A stretch of DNA of 43,621 nt from an uncultured Clostridium sp. (GCA_905204915.1 CAJLBR010000006.1:1-43621), one strand, 5' to 3'. Shown: positions 33,737 to 41,856, counted from the first letter of the stretch. Notes: a model not told the origin generated them from the sequence alone. Translations and numbers: made by a program.

Positions 33737-34570
33737 TTATTTAGTAAATATAGATTTTACAGAATCTAAAATATTTGAAACTTGTGGTTCCATAAGAACA
33801 ATTTGATATATTATAAGAACAACAAGCACACCAAGAATAGCACTAAATACCATATAAATTGGTCTTACTTTAGAATTTTCTATTCTAATTTGAGCTATCA
33901 TTAAACTCAATATAAATGCAACTGCTCCAACAAATATGCTTTTAGTAATTAAATAAACATATGTTGTAAGTGCAAATGCAAGGGCAACTCTAGCACTTGG
34001 ATAAACGGCTGATACTTTTTCTCCTTTTCCAAACATCCCCTTTAATATTATTGCAAGCAAAATAACTGCAAAAATAATAGTAAATAATACATGAAGTTTA
34101 GAACTTAATATTGAACTTAGCACAGCTGTTGTAGCATTGCATATTTTATCTACGAATAAAAAGTATGCAACAACTACTGCAACACCAGAAGCAATTAAAA
34201 CTCCACCAGCAGCTATATCTTTGGCAGCCTTGGCTCTATCATCATATTTATCTGTTACCAAATCAACTATGTATTCAATTGCAGAATTTATCATTTCAGC
34301 AAATATTACAAAACCAATTGTAAGACATAAGCAAGCAAATTCAGTTTGAGTAAAATCAAAGAAAAGACTACTAATTAGGACGAAAAGTCCTATAATATAA
34401 TCTATTCTTAAATTTCTTTCTGTTTTAAAAGCCCTAATAACTCCATCTAGCGCATGTCCCATTGCAGTCATAAACGTTTTGTTTTTAGTATGTTTTAAGT
34501 TTTCCAGATTTTCCTCTTTTTTAATTTCTTTAGCAGGTTTCTTTTTCAAATTAGAATCTTTATTCTCCAT
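33737..34570 (-). CDS. dgkA: Undecaprenol/diacylglycerol kinase fused to a PAP2-like membrane domain
   Basis: The 277 residues join two membrane modules. Residues about 35-145 are a Gram-positive DgkA: AFKTERNLRIDY, EMINSAIEYIVDLVTD and RAKAAKDIAAGGVL hold the conserved Glu, Asn and Lys-Asp signature. After a loop, residues about 155-270 look like a PAP2 phosphatase: PSARVALAFAL where PSGH should be, and AQIRIENSKVR where SR.....H should be, so the catalytic His residues are missing. DgkA of Firmicutes phosphorylates undecaprenol for wall synthesis. The start ATG overlaps the end of ybeY by 11 bases, a conserved neighbourhood. Confidence 0.87.
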   Translation of the reverse strand: MENKDSNLKKKPAKEIKKEENLENLKHTKNKTFMTAMGHALDGVIRAFKTERNLRIDYIIGLFVLISSLFFDFTQTEFACLCLTIGFVIFAEMINSAIEYIVDLVTDKYDDRAKAAKDIAAGGVLIASGVAVVVAYFLFVDKICNATTAVLSSILSSKLHVLFTIIFAVILLAIILKGMFGKGEKVSAVYPSARVALAFALTTYVYLITKSIFVGAVAFILSLMIAQIRIENSKVRPIYMVFSAILGVLVVLIIYQIVLMEPQVSNILDSVKSIFTK

Positions 34571-35078
34571 CTAATCTATTCACTCCTAATTTACCCAATA
34601 TTTTTTCTTCAAAAGCTCTCATTTCTACTTTGTCATTTTCTTCAATATGATCAAATCCTAGAAGATGAGATACTCCATGAGTAATCATATATAAAATTTC
34701 TCTTAGAAGCCCAGTTCCATATTCTTTGGAGTGTTCTTCTACAACATCTAAACAAATAATAATATCTCCTAATTCAAGTTCCTTTATTTTTTTATCTTCA
34801 TCATTTTGAGATATCATTCTTTGATATTCTTCTCTATCAAAAATTGGAAAAGATAATACATCAGTAGATTTATCAATGTTTCTATACTCTTTATTTATCT
34901 CTTTTATTTCTTCTTTGCTTGCACTATTAATTGAAATATAAACATCATCTATTAGTATGTTTTGCTCTTCTAAAGCAAAACATACTATTTTCTCTGTGTA
35001 TTCTTTTATATTAACATTTGTTTTTTCTAAAACATAATTAACTATGTTTTCATCTAAATCAATATGTAAATTGTTCAT
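34560..35078 (-). CDS. ybeY: Endoribonuclease YbeY (rRNA maturation)
   Basis: The 172 residues have the family's zinc site HGVSHLLGFDH (H134, H138, H144), preceded by ELGDIIICLDVV (about 102-113) and STDVLSFP (71-78), all diagnostic. YbeY takes part in 16S rRNA 3'-end processing and ribosome quality control. ATG 35078 has GAAAGGAC upstream and overlaps the end of yqfD by 20 bases. Gene order yqfC-yqfD-ybeY-dgkA is typical of Clostridia, except that phoH and the 7TM-HD gene that often lie before ybeY are absent. Confidence 0.95.
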   Translation of the reverse strand: MNNLHIDLDENIVNYVLEKTNVNIKEYTEKIVCFALEEQNILIDDVYISINSASKEEIKEINKEYRNIDKSTDVLSFPIFDREEYQRMISQNDEDKKIKELELGDIIICLDVVEEHSKEYGTGLLREILYMITHGVSHLLGFDHIEENDKVEMRAFEEKILGKLGVNRLDGE

Positions 35079-36258
35079 TTTTTGTCCTTTCTACAAATTT
35101 ACCAATTCTTTCATTTACAACGTAATTTGTTTTGTAGTAAATTCCATCTGTTTGTTCTATAATTTCAGTATTTTCATTTACCACTTTTCCGTCATTTAAA
35201 TTACTCAAAGCAGAATCGATAAATTCTTTTGATTCATTTTTTCCTTCTTCTATAAGCTCATCTTTATTTTTCGTATATTGTACTTCATTATATTCACTAC
35301 ATTCATAGAAATCGAAAGATATAGCCTTTCCAAATATATTTATAGTTTTACTATTTTTACTTATATCATATTTTTTGTTTTTATTCAAATAATTTACCAT
35401 AATTTCGTTAGAATTTATGGTAATTCCTACAGTATATATCTTTTTACCAGTAAATTCTTTATTAAAATTAACATATTTATATTCTTTTTCAAAATTATAA
35501 TTTGATTCTATATTAACGATTCCCTTAGCTGGAACATCTACTGGATCAAGAAATTTGCTATATATTTTTCCTTCTATAACTACCATATTTTCTTCTACAT
35601 AACTTCCAACTTTAAATTTTGCAGTACCATTTTCTGGAACTATTTTTGTTATAATTCCCGATTTGTTAGCAACTATATCTCCTATTGAATTATTTTGTAT
35701 TTGATCTTCATCTATTTTCGTTTTTTCAACTACCTCTAATTTTAATGTAGTTCCGCTTATATCAATTCCAGCCCAAGAAATATCGTTTAAGTTTATTCTA
35801 AGATTATTTATAACTTGTTTTTTATCTAGTCCAATTTTATTCTTACCGACATATACTCCACTTTGTTCAAGTGCATTTCTAATATCATCACTGCTAATAT
35901 AATTATTTCCACTTATTTCTATATTCCATATAAAAGTAGAAAAAGCTATGCTAAATATTACTACCATAAAGAATAAAATTACAGCAAACTTTCTTTTTCT
36001 ATATTTAAATAACTTAAAGTATAGTCCATCTTTACTCTTTATTTTTACTTTACATTTGGTTTTTCTAGCAATTTTTCTTAATTTTTTAAACTCTGATATA
36101 TTCATCTTAAATCTAACAACGCCTTTTACCATATTTCGTATATCAAATATCTTTATATTATTTATTTTACAAAGGTTTATAAATCTTTCAGTAAAAAATC
36201 CTTCTATTTCTACCGTAACAATACCAGCAATATTTTTTAAATCATCACTAATTCCCAA
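35059..36258 (-). CDS. yqfD: Sporulation protein YqfD
   Basis: About 399 residues. The start is taken as TTG 36258, eight bases after AAGGAG; the GTG at 36267 overlaps that site. The N-terminal part (GFFTERFINLCKINNIKIFDI, in pieces) is a small domain typical of YqfD, followed by one membrane helix at about 90-112 and IEISGNNYISSDDIRNAL, a POTRA-like segment. WAGIDISGTTLKLEVVEK (about 161-178) is strongly conserved in the family. YqfD is a mother-cell membrane protein required for efficient sporulation, with unknown biochemical role. It follows yqfC by about 20 bases. Confidence 0.9.
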   Translation of the reverse strand: MGISDDLKNIAGIVTVEIEGFFTERFINLCKINNIKIFDIRNMVKGVVRFKMNISEFKKLRKIARKTKCKVKIKSKDGLYFKLFKYRKRKFAVILFFMVVIFSIAFSTFIWNIEISGNNYISSDDIRNALEQSGVYVGKNKIGLDKKQVINNLRINLNDISWAGIDISGTTLKLEVVEKTKIDEDQIQNNSIGDIVANKSGIITKIVPENGTAKFKVGSYVEENMVVIEGKIYSKFLDPVDVPAKGIVNIESNYNFEKEYKYVNFNKEFTGKKIYTVGITINSNEIMVNYLNKNKKYDISKNSKTINIFGKAISFDFYECSEYNEVQYTKNKDELIEEGKNESKEFIDSALSNLNDGKVVNENTEIIEQTDGIYYKTNYVVNERIGKFVERTKNEQFTY

Positions 36259-36278
36259 AAAAATCACTCCTTAGTTTT

Positions 36279-36620
36279 TTATTTATAATTTAAACTGTAA
36301 ATTTTACCAGAGATTACTAACTCACTATCTGTTATCTCTTTTATATCCAGTTGACTACCGTCTATTATAATATCTAGATTATATGTTTTGATTTTTATAT
36401 AGTCATCGTAATAATCTGCTATTTGTTTGTACCCTTCTATTAACACATCTCTATTTTCAATAGTTGTAATTTTAGTTGTCTTTGACATTACCTCATTTGG
36501 TAATTCTAAAAAATCAGAAAATTTATCAGTAGCACTAGATATTATTTTTCTTTCTTTTAAACTTTTAGCAATACTTTTATACCATTTTTTCTTCTCACTT
36601 TTTTTAGAATTCAAATCCAC
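36279..36620 (-). CDS. yqfC: Sporulation protein YqfC (YabP family)
   Basis: The 113-residue frame has a basic N-terminus and then LELPNEVMSKTTKITTIENRDVLIEGYKQI (in pieces), the hallmark of YabP/YqfC proteins, ending in VISGKIYSLNY. The start could be GTG 36620 or, better spaced from AGAGGAG, TTG 36614. YqfC is a small sporulation protein expressed in the mother cell under SigE in Bacillus. A CATAAAAT element upstream might be a SigE -10, but I see no convincing -35. Confidence 0.88.
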   Translation of the reverse strand: MDLNSKKSEKKKWYKSIAKSLKERKIISSATDKFSDFLELPNEVMSKTTKITTIENRDVLIEGYKQIADYYDDYIKIKTYNLDIIIDGSQLDIKEITDSELVISGKIYSLNYK

Positions 36621-36727
36621 TCACTCCTCTTACATTATATTTAAATATTGTAATTTTATGATCAAAAATTACCAGTCAATTTGTCGAATTTTGTAAACAA
36701 ATTGTTGCAAAAAAAGCTTGAAAATAG

Positions 36728-36756
36728 TTGACTTTAAAAATAAATTGTAGTAATAT
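36728..36756 (+). promoter_or_regulatory. Promoter of the Agr-type regulator/kinase genes
   Basis: TTGACT (36728-36733), 17 bases, TAATAT (36751-36756), 36 bases before the regulator ATG at 36793. Confidence 0.65.
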
Positions 36757-36792
36757 AGTCGTATGTAAAAAAATGGAAATAGAGGAAGTAAT

Positions 36793-37467
36793 ATGGTAAA
36801 AATAGCAATGTGTGATGACGATGTTGAAAGCTTAAAGGTAAGCGCAAAAATATTGGAATCCGCGATAATGGAACAGGACTTTAACGCAGAAATAGTTACT
36901 GTCACTACCGATCAAAATAAAATATTGAACGAAATAAAAAATCAAAATATAGATATATTATTTTTAGATGTAGATTTTCAAAATTCTGGTAAAAATGGAC
37001 TTGAGTTTGCTAGTGAACTCAGAAAAATTAATAAAGATTTTTACCTGATTTTTTTATCTGGTCATCAAAGGTATATGCATGTATCTTTTTATGCAAAAGT
37101 ATTTGACTACTTAGTAAAACCTATAACAAAAGATGTATTTAATGAAGTTGTAAAAAGGTTAAAAGATGACATTGATATTTCCAAAAAATTATTTGTTCAT
37201 CTAAATAAATGGAAGTCTGTCAGAAATGATGTTATCTTATATATAGAAAGACAAAATAATAAAACAATTGTAGTCACAAATTACGGTATAGAAACAACTA
37301 GTAAAAACTTAGAAACATTGCTAAAAGAACTTCCTCCAAATTTTGCAAAATGTCACAGATCTTATATTGTAAATCTAAACAATATAATTAGTTTAGATAA
37401 AAAAGAAGGGGTAATAACCTTTTCTAATGGTAAAACTTGCCCAGTTAATTCCCATTTTTCTGTATAA
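36793..37467 (+). CDS. agrA: LytTR-family response regulator (AgrA-like)
   Basis: The 224 residues contain a receiver domain (1-125) with acidic residues CDDD at 7-10, phospho-acceptor D59 in LFLDVD, Ser in FLSGH and Lys in LVKPIT, then a LytTR DNA-binding domain (about 135-224; ILYIERQNNKTIVVT, FAKCHRSYIVNLNNI). AgrA-type proteins bind direct repeats upstream of quorum-controlled promoters. ATG 36793 follows AGAGGAAG. It is 15 bases before the kinase gene and faces agrBD, which lie beyond on the other strand. The symbol reflects type, not proven orthology. Confidence 0.9.
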   Translation: MVKIAMCDDDVESLKVSAKILESAIMEQDFNAEIVTVTTDQNKILNEIKNQNIDILFLDVDFQNSGKNGLEFASELRKINKDFYLIFLSGHQRYMHVSFYAKVFDYLVKPITKDVFNEVVKRLKDDIDISKKLFVHLNKWKSVRNDVILYIERQNNKTIVVTNYGIETTSKNLETLLKELPPNFAKCHRSYIVNLNNIISLDKKEGVITFSNGKTCPVNSHFSV

Positions 37468-37482
37468 TAAAGGAGAATTTTT

Positions 37483-38811
37483 ATGAAAGAAATAATATTA
37501 CAAGTAATAAGTACCTCTATTCAAACATTATTGCTCTATTCATGTTTTATAACAGTTGCTAACAAGTTTTGTAAGGAGGAACTAAATAAAAAAGAAAAAA
37601 TAATTTCACTTATTGTATTTATATTTACATGCACTATAGTTACTATACTTCATACAATTTATACGGATTTAGCACTATCCAATTCAGTGTTTTTTATATT
37701 CTGTATTTTTTTACTTTCTAAATTTTTATTAAAAACAAGTATTAATAATTGCATATTGTTATCATTCTCACCAATATTGATAATGGCTATTTCTGAAATA
37801 ATATCTGTTTTCTCAATTAGGTTGATTTTTAATAAAACTGCAGAAGACCTTGTAAATTCTATATTCTTGCAATATGTTATAGTATCCTTAGATTGTGTTA
37901 TTACAACTTTAATTTTATTCATATTAAACAAATTTTTAATGGAAAAAATTAATATAAACAAAAATACCTTTAAAGATGCATTAAAATTTACATTAATACT
38001 TTTAATATGTATTATTCCACAATTAATTTTATTTGGAGTGTATAAGTTTAACTATCCAATTTCCATATTAATAGTAAATACTATACAAATAATATTAGTA
38101 TGCATAATTATATTTAATTATTTAAACACAATTATGAAAAAAGAAAAAGCAGAATCTGATTTAGAAATAAGTGAACTACATAATAAAACAATGATTGGCA
38201 TGGTTGATGGTGTTAGAACTTTAAAACATGATTACAATAATATAATGCAAGCGTTAAATGGTTATGTATCTACTAAACAATATGATAAACTTCAAGAACA
38301 TATTAATAAAGTTTTAGATGAATGTAATATTGTTAATAATTTATCAGTAATTGATCAAAAAGTATTTAATGATCCAGCTATTTATGGTATTGTTGGTGCA
38401 AAATACTTTATCGCAATGGAAGCAGATATAAAATTTGAACTTGATATTGTAACTAACATAAAAGAAATTAGCTTTCCAATGCCAGAACTATCAAGAATTC
38501 TTGGTATTGTTTTAGATAATGCAATTGAAGCCACTTCAAAAACTGACAATAAATATATGAAACTTGAAATGAAATATGATGCTAGAAAAGATGCAGATAT
38601 AATAAAAGTTTACAACACATATGATACAAATATTGATATTAATTTAAAAGATATATACAAAAAAGGCGTATCATCTAAGAAAATTAAATCTGGTATTGGT
38701 TTATGGGAAGTAAAGAAATTAATAGATAAATCTAAAAACTCACAAATCTATGCTTCTTTAGAACATGGTATGTTTGTACAAAATATAATAATTGAAAAAG
38801 TTATAAATTAA
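37483..38811 (+). CDS. agrC: AgrC-like sensor histidine kinase
   Basis: The 442 residues have about six membrane helices in the first ~215 residues, the sensor domain of the HPK10 type. The kinase core has LKHDYNNIMQAL with the phospho-acceptor His249, an N-box LDNAIEAT (about 344-351) and a G-box GIGLWEVKKLI (about 402-412). AgrC kinases sense cyclic thiolactone peptides. ATG 37483 follows AAAGGAG. Together with the regulator before it and agrD-agrB after it, it makes a complete Agr circuit. Confidence 0.9.
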   Translation: MKEIILQVISTSIQTLLLYSCFITVANKFCKEELNKKEKIISLIVFIFTCTIVTILHTIYTDLALSNSVFFIFCIFLLSKFLLKTSINNCILLSFSPILIMAISEIISVFSIRLIFNKTAEDLVNSIFLQYVIVSLDCVITTLILFILNKFLMEKININKNTFKDALKFTLILLICIIPQLILFGVYKFNYPISILIVNTIQIILVCIIIFNYLNTIMKKEKAESDLEISELHNKTMIGMVDGVRTLKHDYNNIMQALNGYVSTKQYDKLQEHINKVLDECNIVNNLSVIDQKVFNDPAIYGIVGAKYFIAMEADIKFELDIVTNIKEISFPMPELSRILGIVLDNAIEATSKTDNKYMKLEMKYDARKDADIIKVYNTYDTNIDINLKDIYKKGVSSKKIKSGIGLWEVKKLIDKSKNSQIYASLEHGMFVQNIIIEKVIN

Positions 38812-38822
38812 ATATATAGTTA

Positions 38823-38852
38823 AAAATCGGGGAACATTACTTCCCCGATTTT
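38823..38852 (+). terminator. Terminator of the kinase gene
   Basis: Perfect 12-bp stem (38823-38834 with 38841-38852), six-base loop, GC-rich core and a T-run. Confidence 0.9.
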
Positions 38853-38876
38853 CTTATCACTATTATAAAATAATAT

Positions 38877-38897
38877 AAGCAGGGATATTCCCTGCTT
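38877..38897 (-). terminator. Terminator of agrBD
   Basis: Nine-bp stem AAGCAGGGA/TCCCTGCTT (38877-38885 with 38889-38897), loop TAT, located 44 bases after the agrD stop in the minus direction. Confidence 0.68.
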
Positions 38898-38940
38898 TAA
38901 CTTGTTTTGATGATAATAATAAATTTGTTTAATTGAATGG

Positions 38941-39054
38941 TTACTTTTCAATCAAACATCTTGGAGCTCTTGGTTGGTGAAAAACATATACAATGCAACT
39001 ATTAGTAGAATTTTTTGCGTACATTTCAGCCACCTTTTTCATAATTTTTTTCAT
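38941..39054 (-). CDS. agrD: AgrD-type autoinducing peptide precursor (37 residues)
   Basis: ATG 39054 follows a strong GGGAGG site six bases upstream. The 37 residues have an amphipathic basic N-terminus (MKKIMKKVAEMYAKN), a core NSTNSCIVYVF with Cys20, and the tail HQPRAPRCLIEK. The tail fits the [YH]QPxxPxxL recognition tail of clostridial AgrD, which AgrB cuts before the core closes into a thiolactone. The ring would be Cys20-Phe25 (six residues) or Cys20-Val24 (five). A second Cys (33) lies in the tail. It lies 180 bases downstream of agrB on the same strand; that gap 39055-39234 shows no further gene I can support. Confidence 0.85.
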   Translation of the reverse strand: MKKIMKKVAEMYAKNSTNSCIVYVFHQPRAPRCLIEK

Positions 39055-39234
39055 AATATACCTCCCTTTACCGACTTCTTTTGTTTTAAATTATTATTCT
39101 TACTATTTCGGGCGTTATAAAAAGAGTAAAATTCCTTTCCTCTTAAATTTACATATTTCTATGCATAATGAAACTAGTAAAATTTTAATTAAAACAAATT
39201 TATATATAAGGAATAAATAAATATCCCTATATAC

Positions 39235-39855
39235 CTAAAAGTAATCTTTAAATTCTTCAGACTCATAGCTATACTTACACCTAAACATTTTATATACAGG
39301 TTTAATAGCTACTAAATCAATAAGAAACACTGTCGTTAAAGTAATCTTATATAAAACGTTATTATTTATAATTAAAACTAAAATATAAATTCCAATTAAA
39401 CTTATGAAAGCTAAACATTTCATTAATTTTCGTTTATTTTTATTCAAAATTGGTATTTCTTCTGTGTCTGCGGGAACTATATTAATTATTACGTATAATG
39501 AAAAAATAAATACTATAGAATATAATATGTATATAACTTTATTTCCTATATTTAAGTATTTTGGAAGAAATGCTGGAATTAAAAAATACAATGTAGAAAC
39601 TACAAAACAACCTAAGTTAGTTCTTGCATGCGCTCCACCTACAAAAACTTTATATAATAGAGTAATTAAAAAAACTATTCCAACTCTCTTAATTACACCT
39701 AGATAGCAGCTAATCAAAATTATTAATGTATATTTAGGAATATCCTCAACTATTCTGGTAACCCCAAACAACATTATTTCTCTCTCGTCGCCTTCTACCT
39801 TTTCATCTTTATATAACAGGTTGTCCAATATATAATTGCTAATTTTATCTACCAC
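39235..39855 (-). CDS. agrB: AgrB-like peptide protease/cyclase
   Basis: About 206 residues in the membrane with six helices. GGAHARTNLGC (His80 and Cys87 if numbered from the GTG at 39867) holds the catalytic His and Cys of AgrB. I prefer GTG 39855, nine bases from AAGGTG; GTG 39867 overlaps that site. AgrB cuts AgrD and forms the thiolactone ring before export. The gene runs toward the kinase gene, so agrBD and agrAC are convergent, unlike the staphylococcal BDCA order. Confidence 0.9.
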   Translation of the reverse strand: MVDKISNYILDNLLYKDEKVEGDEREIMLFGVTRIVEDIPKYTLIILISCYLGVIKRVGIVFLITLLYKVFVGGAHARTNLGCFVVSTLYFLIPAFLPKYLNIGNKVIYILYSIVFIFSLYVIINIVPADTEEIPILNKNKRKLMKCLAFISLIGIYILVLIINNNVLYKITLTTVFLIDLVAIKPVYKMFRCKYSYESEEFKDYF

Positions 39856-40070
39856 TATATATTTCACCTTCCAACTATATTATATAGCGTTTTTAATTCT
39901 CCAATTTTCACTTGCTTTCAATTATTCATTTTTTACATTAAATTACAATTATTTTCTGATTAAGTGTTTTTTCAACATATTTAAGATACTTTTTCCAAAT
40001 TTTACCAAAACATTATTTGTAACACTTTTATTTTAGATTCATAGCATATTACAAAGGAGGTATTCTTTTT

Positions 40071-40985
40071 ATGGAACAAGAAAAACAAAAAATTTTAGAA
40101 ACTACTGAAAAGTTAGATGATTCTAGCTGTTCTAGATTGAAGATTCTTTTAGAAGATGATTCAACTGAAAGATCAGAAGGTACAATGATTGGAGATAAAG
40201 CCCCACAATTTATAGCTAATTCTACAATTGGTGAAATTAAATTAAGTGATTTTGCAGGAGCTTGGTTAGTTTTATTCTCTCATCCTGGTGATTTTACACC
40301 TGTGTGCACTACTGAATTTATTGCATTTGCACAAATGTATCCTGAATTTCAAAATAGAAACTGTAACCTACTAGGATTATCAGTTGATAGTAATCCATCT
40401 CATCTAGCATGGTTAAACAACATCTATAAATCAACTGGAATACAAATTCCTTTTCCAGTAATTTCTGATTTAAACATGAAAATTGCAAGAAAATATGGCA
40501 TGATTTCACCTAATGCAAGTAACACACAAACTGTAAGATGTGTATTTATCATTGATCCCGACCAGAAGATAAGAGCTAAACTTGAATATCCAATGAAAAA
40601 TGGAAGAAATATTGGAGAAATATTAAGACTTTTAGAATCTATGCAAACAAGCGATAGGGAAAATGTGGCAACACCTGCTAACTGGATCCCTGGTGCTCCA
40701 ACTATAATTCCATCACCAACAACTTATCAAGGTTTAATAGAACGTATAAATAATAGTGCAAATTACAATTGTATGGACTGGTACCTTTGTTTTAACCGAA
40801 TGCAAGAAAATCCAAATTACATGAATAACTGCAAAGATATGAAATGTACGCATAATAAAAATTGCTGTGATAATAAATCATGTGACTTGAATTGCCAAAC
40901 TTACTCACAAAAATGTGATTATAATAATTCTAAAGATTTATGCTCTGAGAGTGGTAACATACAATGTTGTAAATATATGAATTAA
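40071..40985 (+). CDS. Peroxiredoxin with Cys-rich C-terminal tail
   Basis: The 304 residues: a short N-terminal extension (1-38), then an AhpC/Prx domain with FSHPGDFTPVCTTEF (peroxidatic Cys79, conserved Pro and Thr), LGLSVDSNPSHLAWL and VRCVFIIDP, resembling the Prx6/thermophilic group, which reduce peroxides with Cys. After PGAPTIIPSPTTYQGL (about 208-223) comes a ~75-residue tail with 12 Cys, including NCC, KNCCDN and QCC, unlike normal peroxiredoxins. The tail might bind metal, form disulfide cross-links or serve in a coat. ATG 40071 has AAAGGAGG. The next gene, 22 bases on, is also Cys-rich. Confidence 0.88.
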   Translation: MEQEKQKILETTEKLDDSSCSRLKILLEDDSTERSEGTMIGDKAPQFIANSTIGEIKLSDFAGAWLVLFSHPGDFTPVCTTEFIAFAQMYPEFQNRNCNLLGLSVDSNPSHLAWLNNIYKSTGIQIPFPVISDLNMKIARKYGMISPNASNTQTVRCVFIIDPDQKIRAKLEYPMKNGRNIGEILRLLESMQTSDRENVATPANWIPGAPTIIPSPTTYQGLIERINNSANYNCMDWYLCFNRMQENPNYMNNCKDMKCTHNKNCCDNKSCDLNCQTYSQKCDYNNSKDLCSESGNIQCCKYMN

Positions 40986-41007
40986 TTGTTTATAAGGAGT
41001 GATATTT

Positions 41008-41148
41008 ATGAATTCAAATAATTGTTGTTCTAATTCTTCAAATGGTGGTTGTGGTTGTATAATTATAGTAGTTATAATTGCTATTATACTTCTATGTTGT
41101 TGCTCTAACAACAATAACAATGATTGCTGCTGTAATGGAATGATATAA
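41008..41148 (+). CDS. Cys-rich membrane microprotein (46 residues)
   Basis: ATG 41008 follows AAGGAGTGAT. The 46 residues read: Asn/Ser-rich start with CC (6-7), GGCGC (13-17), a Val/Ile membrane helix (18-29), CCC (30-32), an Asn run, and CCC (40-42): ten Cys in all. The layout recalls small Gly-rich YjcZ-type spore proteins, but the Cys clusters on both sides of the helix are unusual. It is 22 bases after the Cys-rich peroxiredoxin and ahead of a terminator, so the two form an operon. It may partner the peroxiredoxin tail; no family assigned. Confidence 0.8.
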   Translation: MNSNNCCSNSSNGGCGCIIIVVIIAIILLCCCSNNNNNDCCCNGMI

Positions 41149-41171
41149 CTATTCTAAATAATACATATTAG

Positions 41172-41203
41172 AAAATGGTTGCAAAATGCAACCATTTTTT
41201 TAT
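41172..41203 (+). terminator. Terminator of the peroxiredoxin operon
   Basis: Stem 41172-41183 with 41187-41198 (12 bp), loop AAA, run of T. Confidence 0.9.
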
Positions 41204-41252
41204 TATTTCTACAATTTTCAAATTATATCTTTACTAATAAGAATTGTTATGT

Positions 41253-41258
41253 TATAAT
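41253..41258 (+). promoter_or_regulatory. -10 element of the tRNA-Glu promoter
   Basis: TATAAT 11 bases before the tRNA; TTTACT at 41230-41235 is a weak -35 at 17 bases. Confidence 0.55.
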
Positions 41259-41268
41259 ATCTACAAAT

Positions 41269-41343
41269 GGCCCATTGGTCAAGCGGTTAAGACGCGGCCC
41301 TCTCAAGGCCGAATCATGGGTTCGATTCCCGTATGGGTCACCA
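41269..41343 (+). tRNA. tRNA-Glu (anticodon CTC)
   Basis: Acceptor stem GGCCCAT (41269-41275) pairs with ATGGGTC (41333-41339) with one G-U; the D-arm GGTCAAGCGGTTAAGAC and T-arm GGGTTCGATTCCC are standard. The anticodon loop CTCTCAA gives CTC, reading GAG. Body and D-arm match Firmicutes tRNA-Glu. The CCA end is encoded. In such an AT-rich genome a CTC isoacceptor is an addition to TTC. Confidence 0.95.
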
Positions 41344-41349
41344 GATATT

Positions 41350-41386
41350 GAGGTTTCACATAGTTTTTGTGAAGCCTCCTTTTTTG
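41350..41386 (+). terminator. Terminator of tRNA-Glu
   Basis: Stem 41350-41360 with 41368-41378 (one G-U), then a T-run. Confidence 0.88.
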
Positions 41387-41438
41387 TTATCAAAAGCAAG
41401 TTTCAATGTAAATTATGTAATATTTTTCTAACAAAATA

Positions 41439-41466
41439 TTGATAAAATCATAAAAAATGTTACAAT
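41439..41466 (+). promoter_or_regulatory. Promoter of the 41-codon gene
   Basis: TTGATA (41439-41444), 16 bases, TACAAT (41461-41466). Confidence 0.6.
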
Positions 41467-41518
41467 ACTTACGTTAATAACACAAAAACCAAAACAAATT
41501 TGTTAAGGAAGAAATATA

Positions 41519-41644
41519 ATGGCAATTACATTTGAAACTCATGGTATACCAAACAACATATCAGAACCAGATATAACACCAGAGCAAAGAGATAAGATTT
41601 CCCAAAGGATTTCTAAATCAAATTCAAATTTACAAAAAAGATGA
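41519..41644 (+). CDS. Small orphan protein (41 residues)
   Basis: ATG 41519 has AAGGAAGA upstream and encodes 41 residues: MAITFETHGIPNNISEPDIT then a charged helix EQRDKISQRISKSNSNLQKR. A promoter lies before it and a strong terminator 81 bases after it, so it is a complete transcription unit. Its TGA overlaps the start of an 11-residue frame (ATGA at 41641). No family known to me. It may be a small peptide or the remains of a larger protein. Confidence 0.6.
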   Translation: MAITFETHGIPNNISEPDITPEQRDKISQRISKSNSNLQKR

Positions 41645-41725
41645 AAGCAATTACTATAAAAGAAGCTGATCAATAAAAAAAATCTAAACGCAGAAACTAA
41701 AGTAAAATTATTCATTAAAAAGTTT

Positions 41726-41756
41726 GTACCATCCAATTTAGGATGGTACTTTTTTT
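41726..41756 (+). terminator. Terminator of the 41-codon gene
   Basis: Nine-bp stem GTACCATCC/GGATGGTAC (41726-41734, 41741-41749), six-base loop, seven T. Confidence 0.9.
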
Positions 41757-41780
41757 ACATTTGACTTAGTAGCTAAAAGC

Positions 41781-41809
41781 TTGATTTATTTTACATAATG
41801 TTGTATAAT
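41781..41809 (+). promoter_or_regulatory. Promoter of the 99-residue orphan
   Basis: TTGATT (41781-41786), 17 bases, TATAAT (41804-41809). Confidence 0.68.
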
Positions 41810-41856
41810 ATAGATGTAAGTAATCTGACCCACCGTAACTACAGGAGGTATATTCT

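Noticed and set aside
39930..39960. PerR box before the peroxiredoxin gene
   Set aside because: Only a loose A/T match (AATTACAATTATT) in an A/T-rich stretch; not distinguishable from background.
41179..41442. Frame running through tRNA-Glu
   Set aside because: It overlaps the tRNA and its terminator and has no translation signals.
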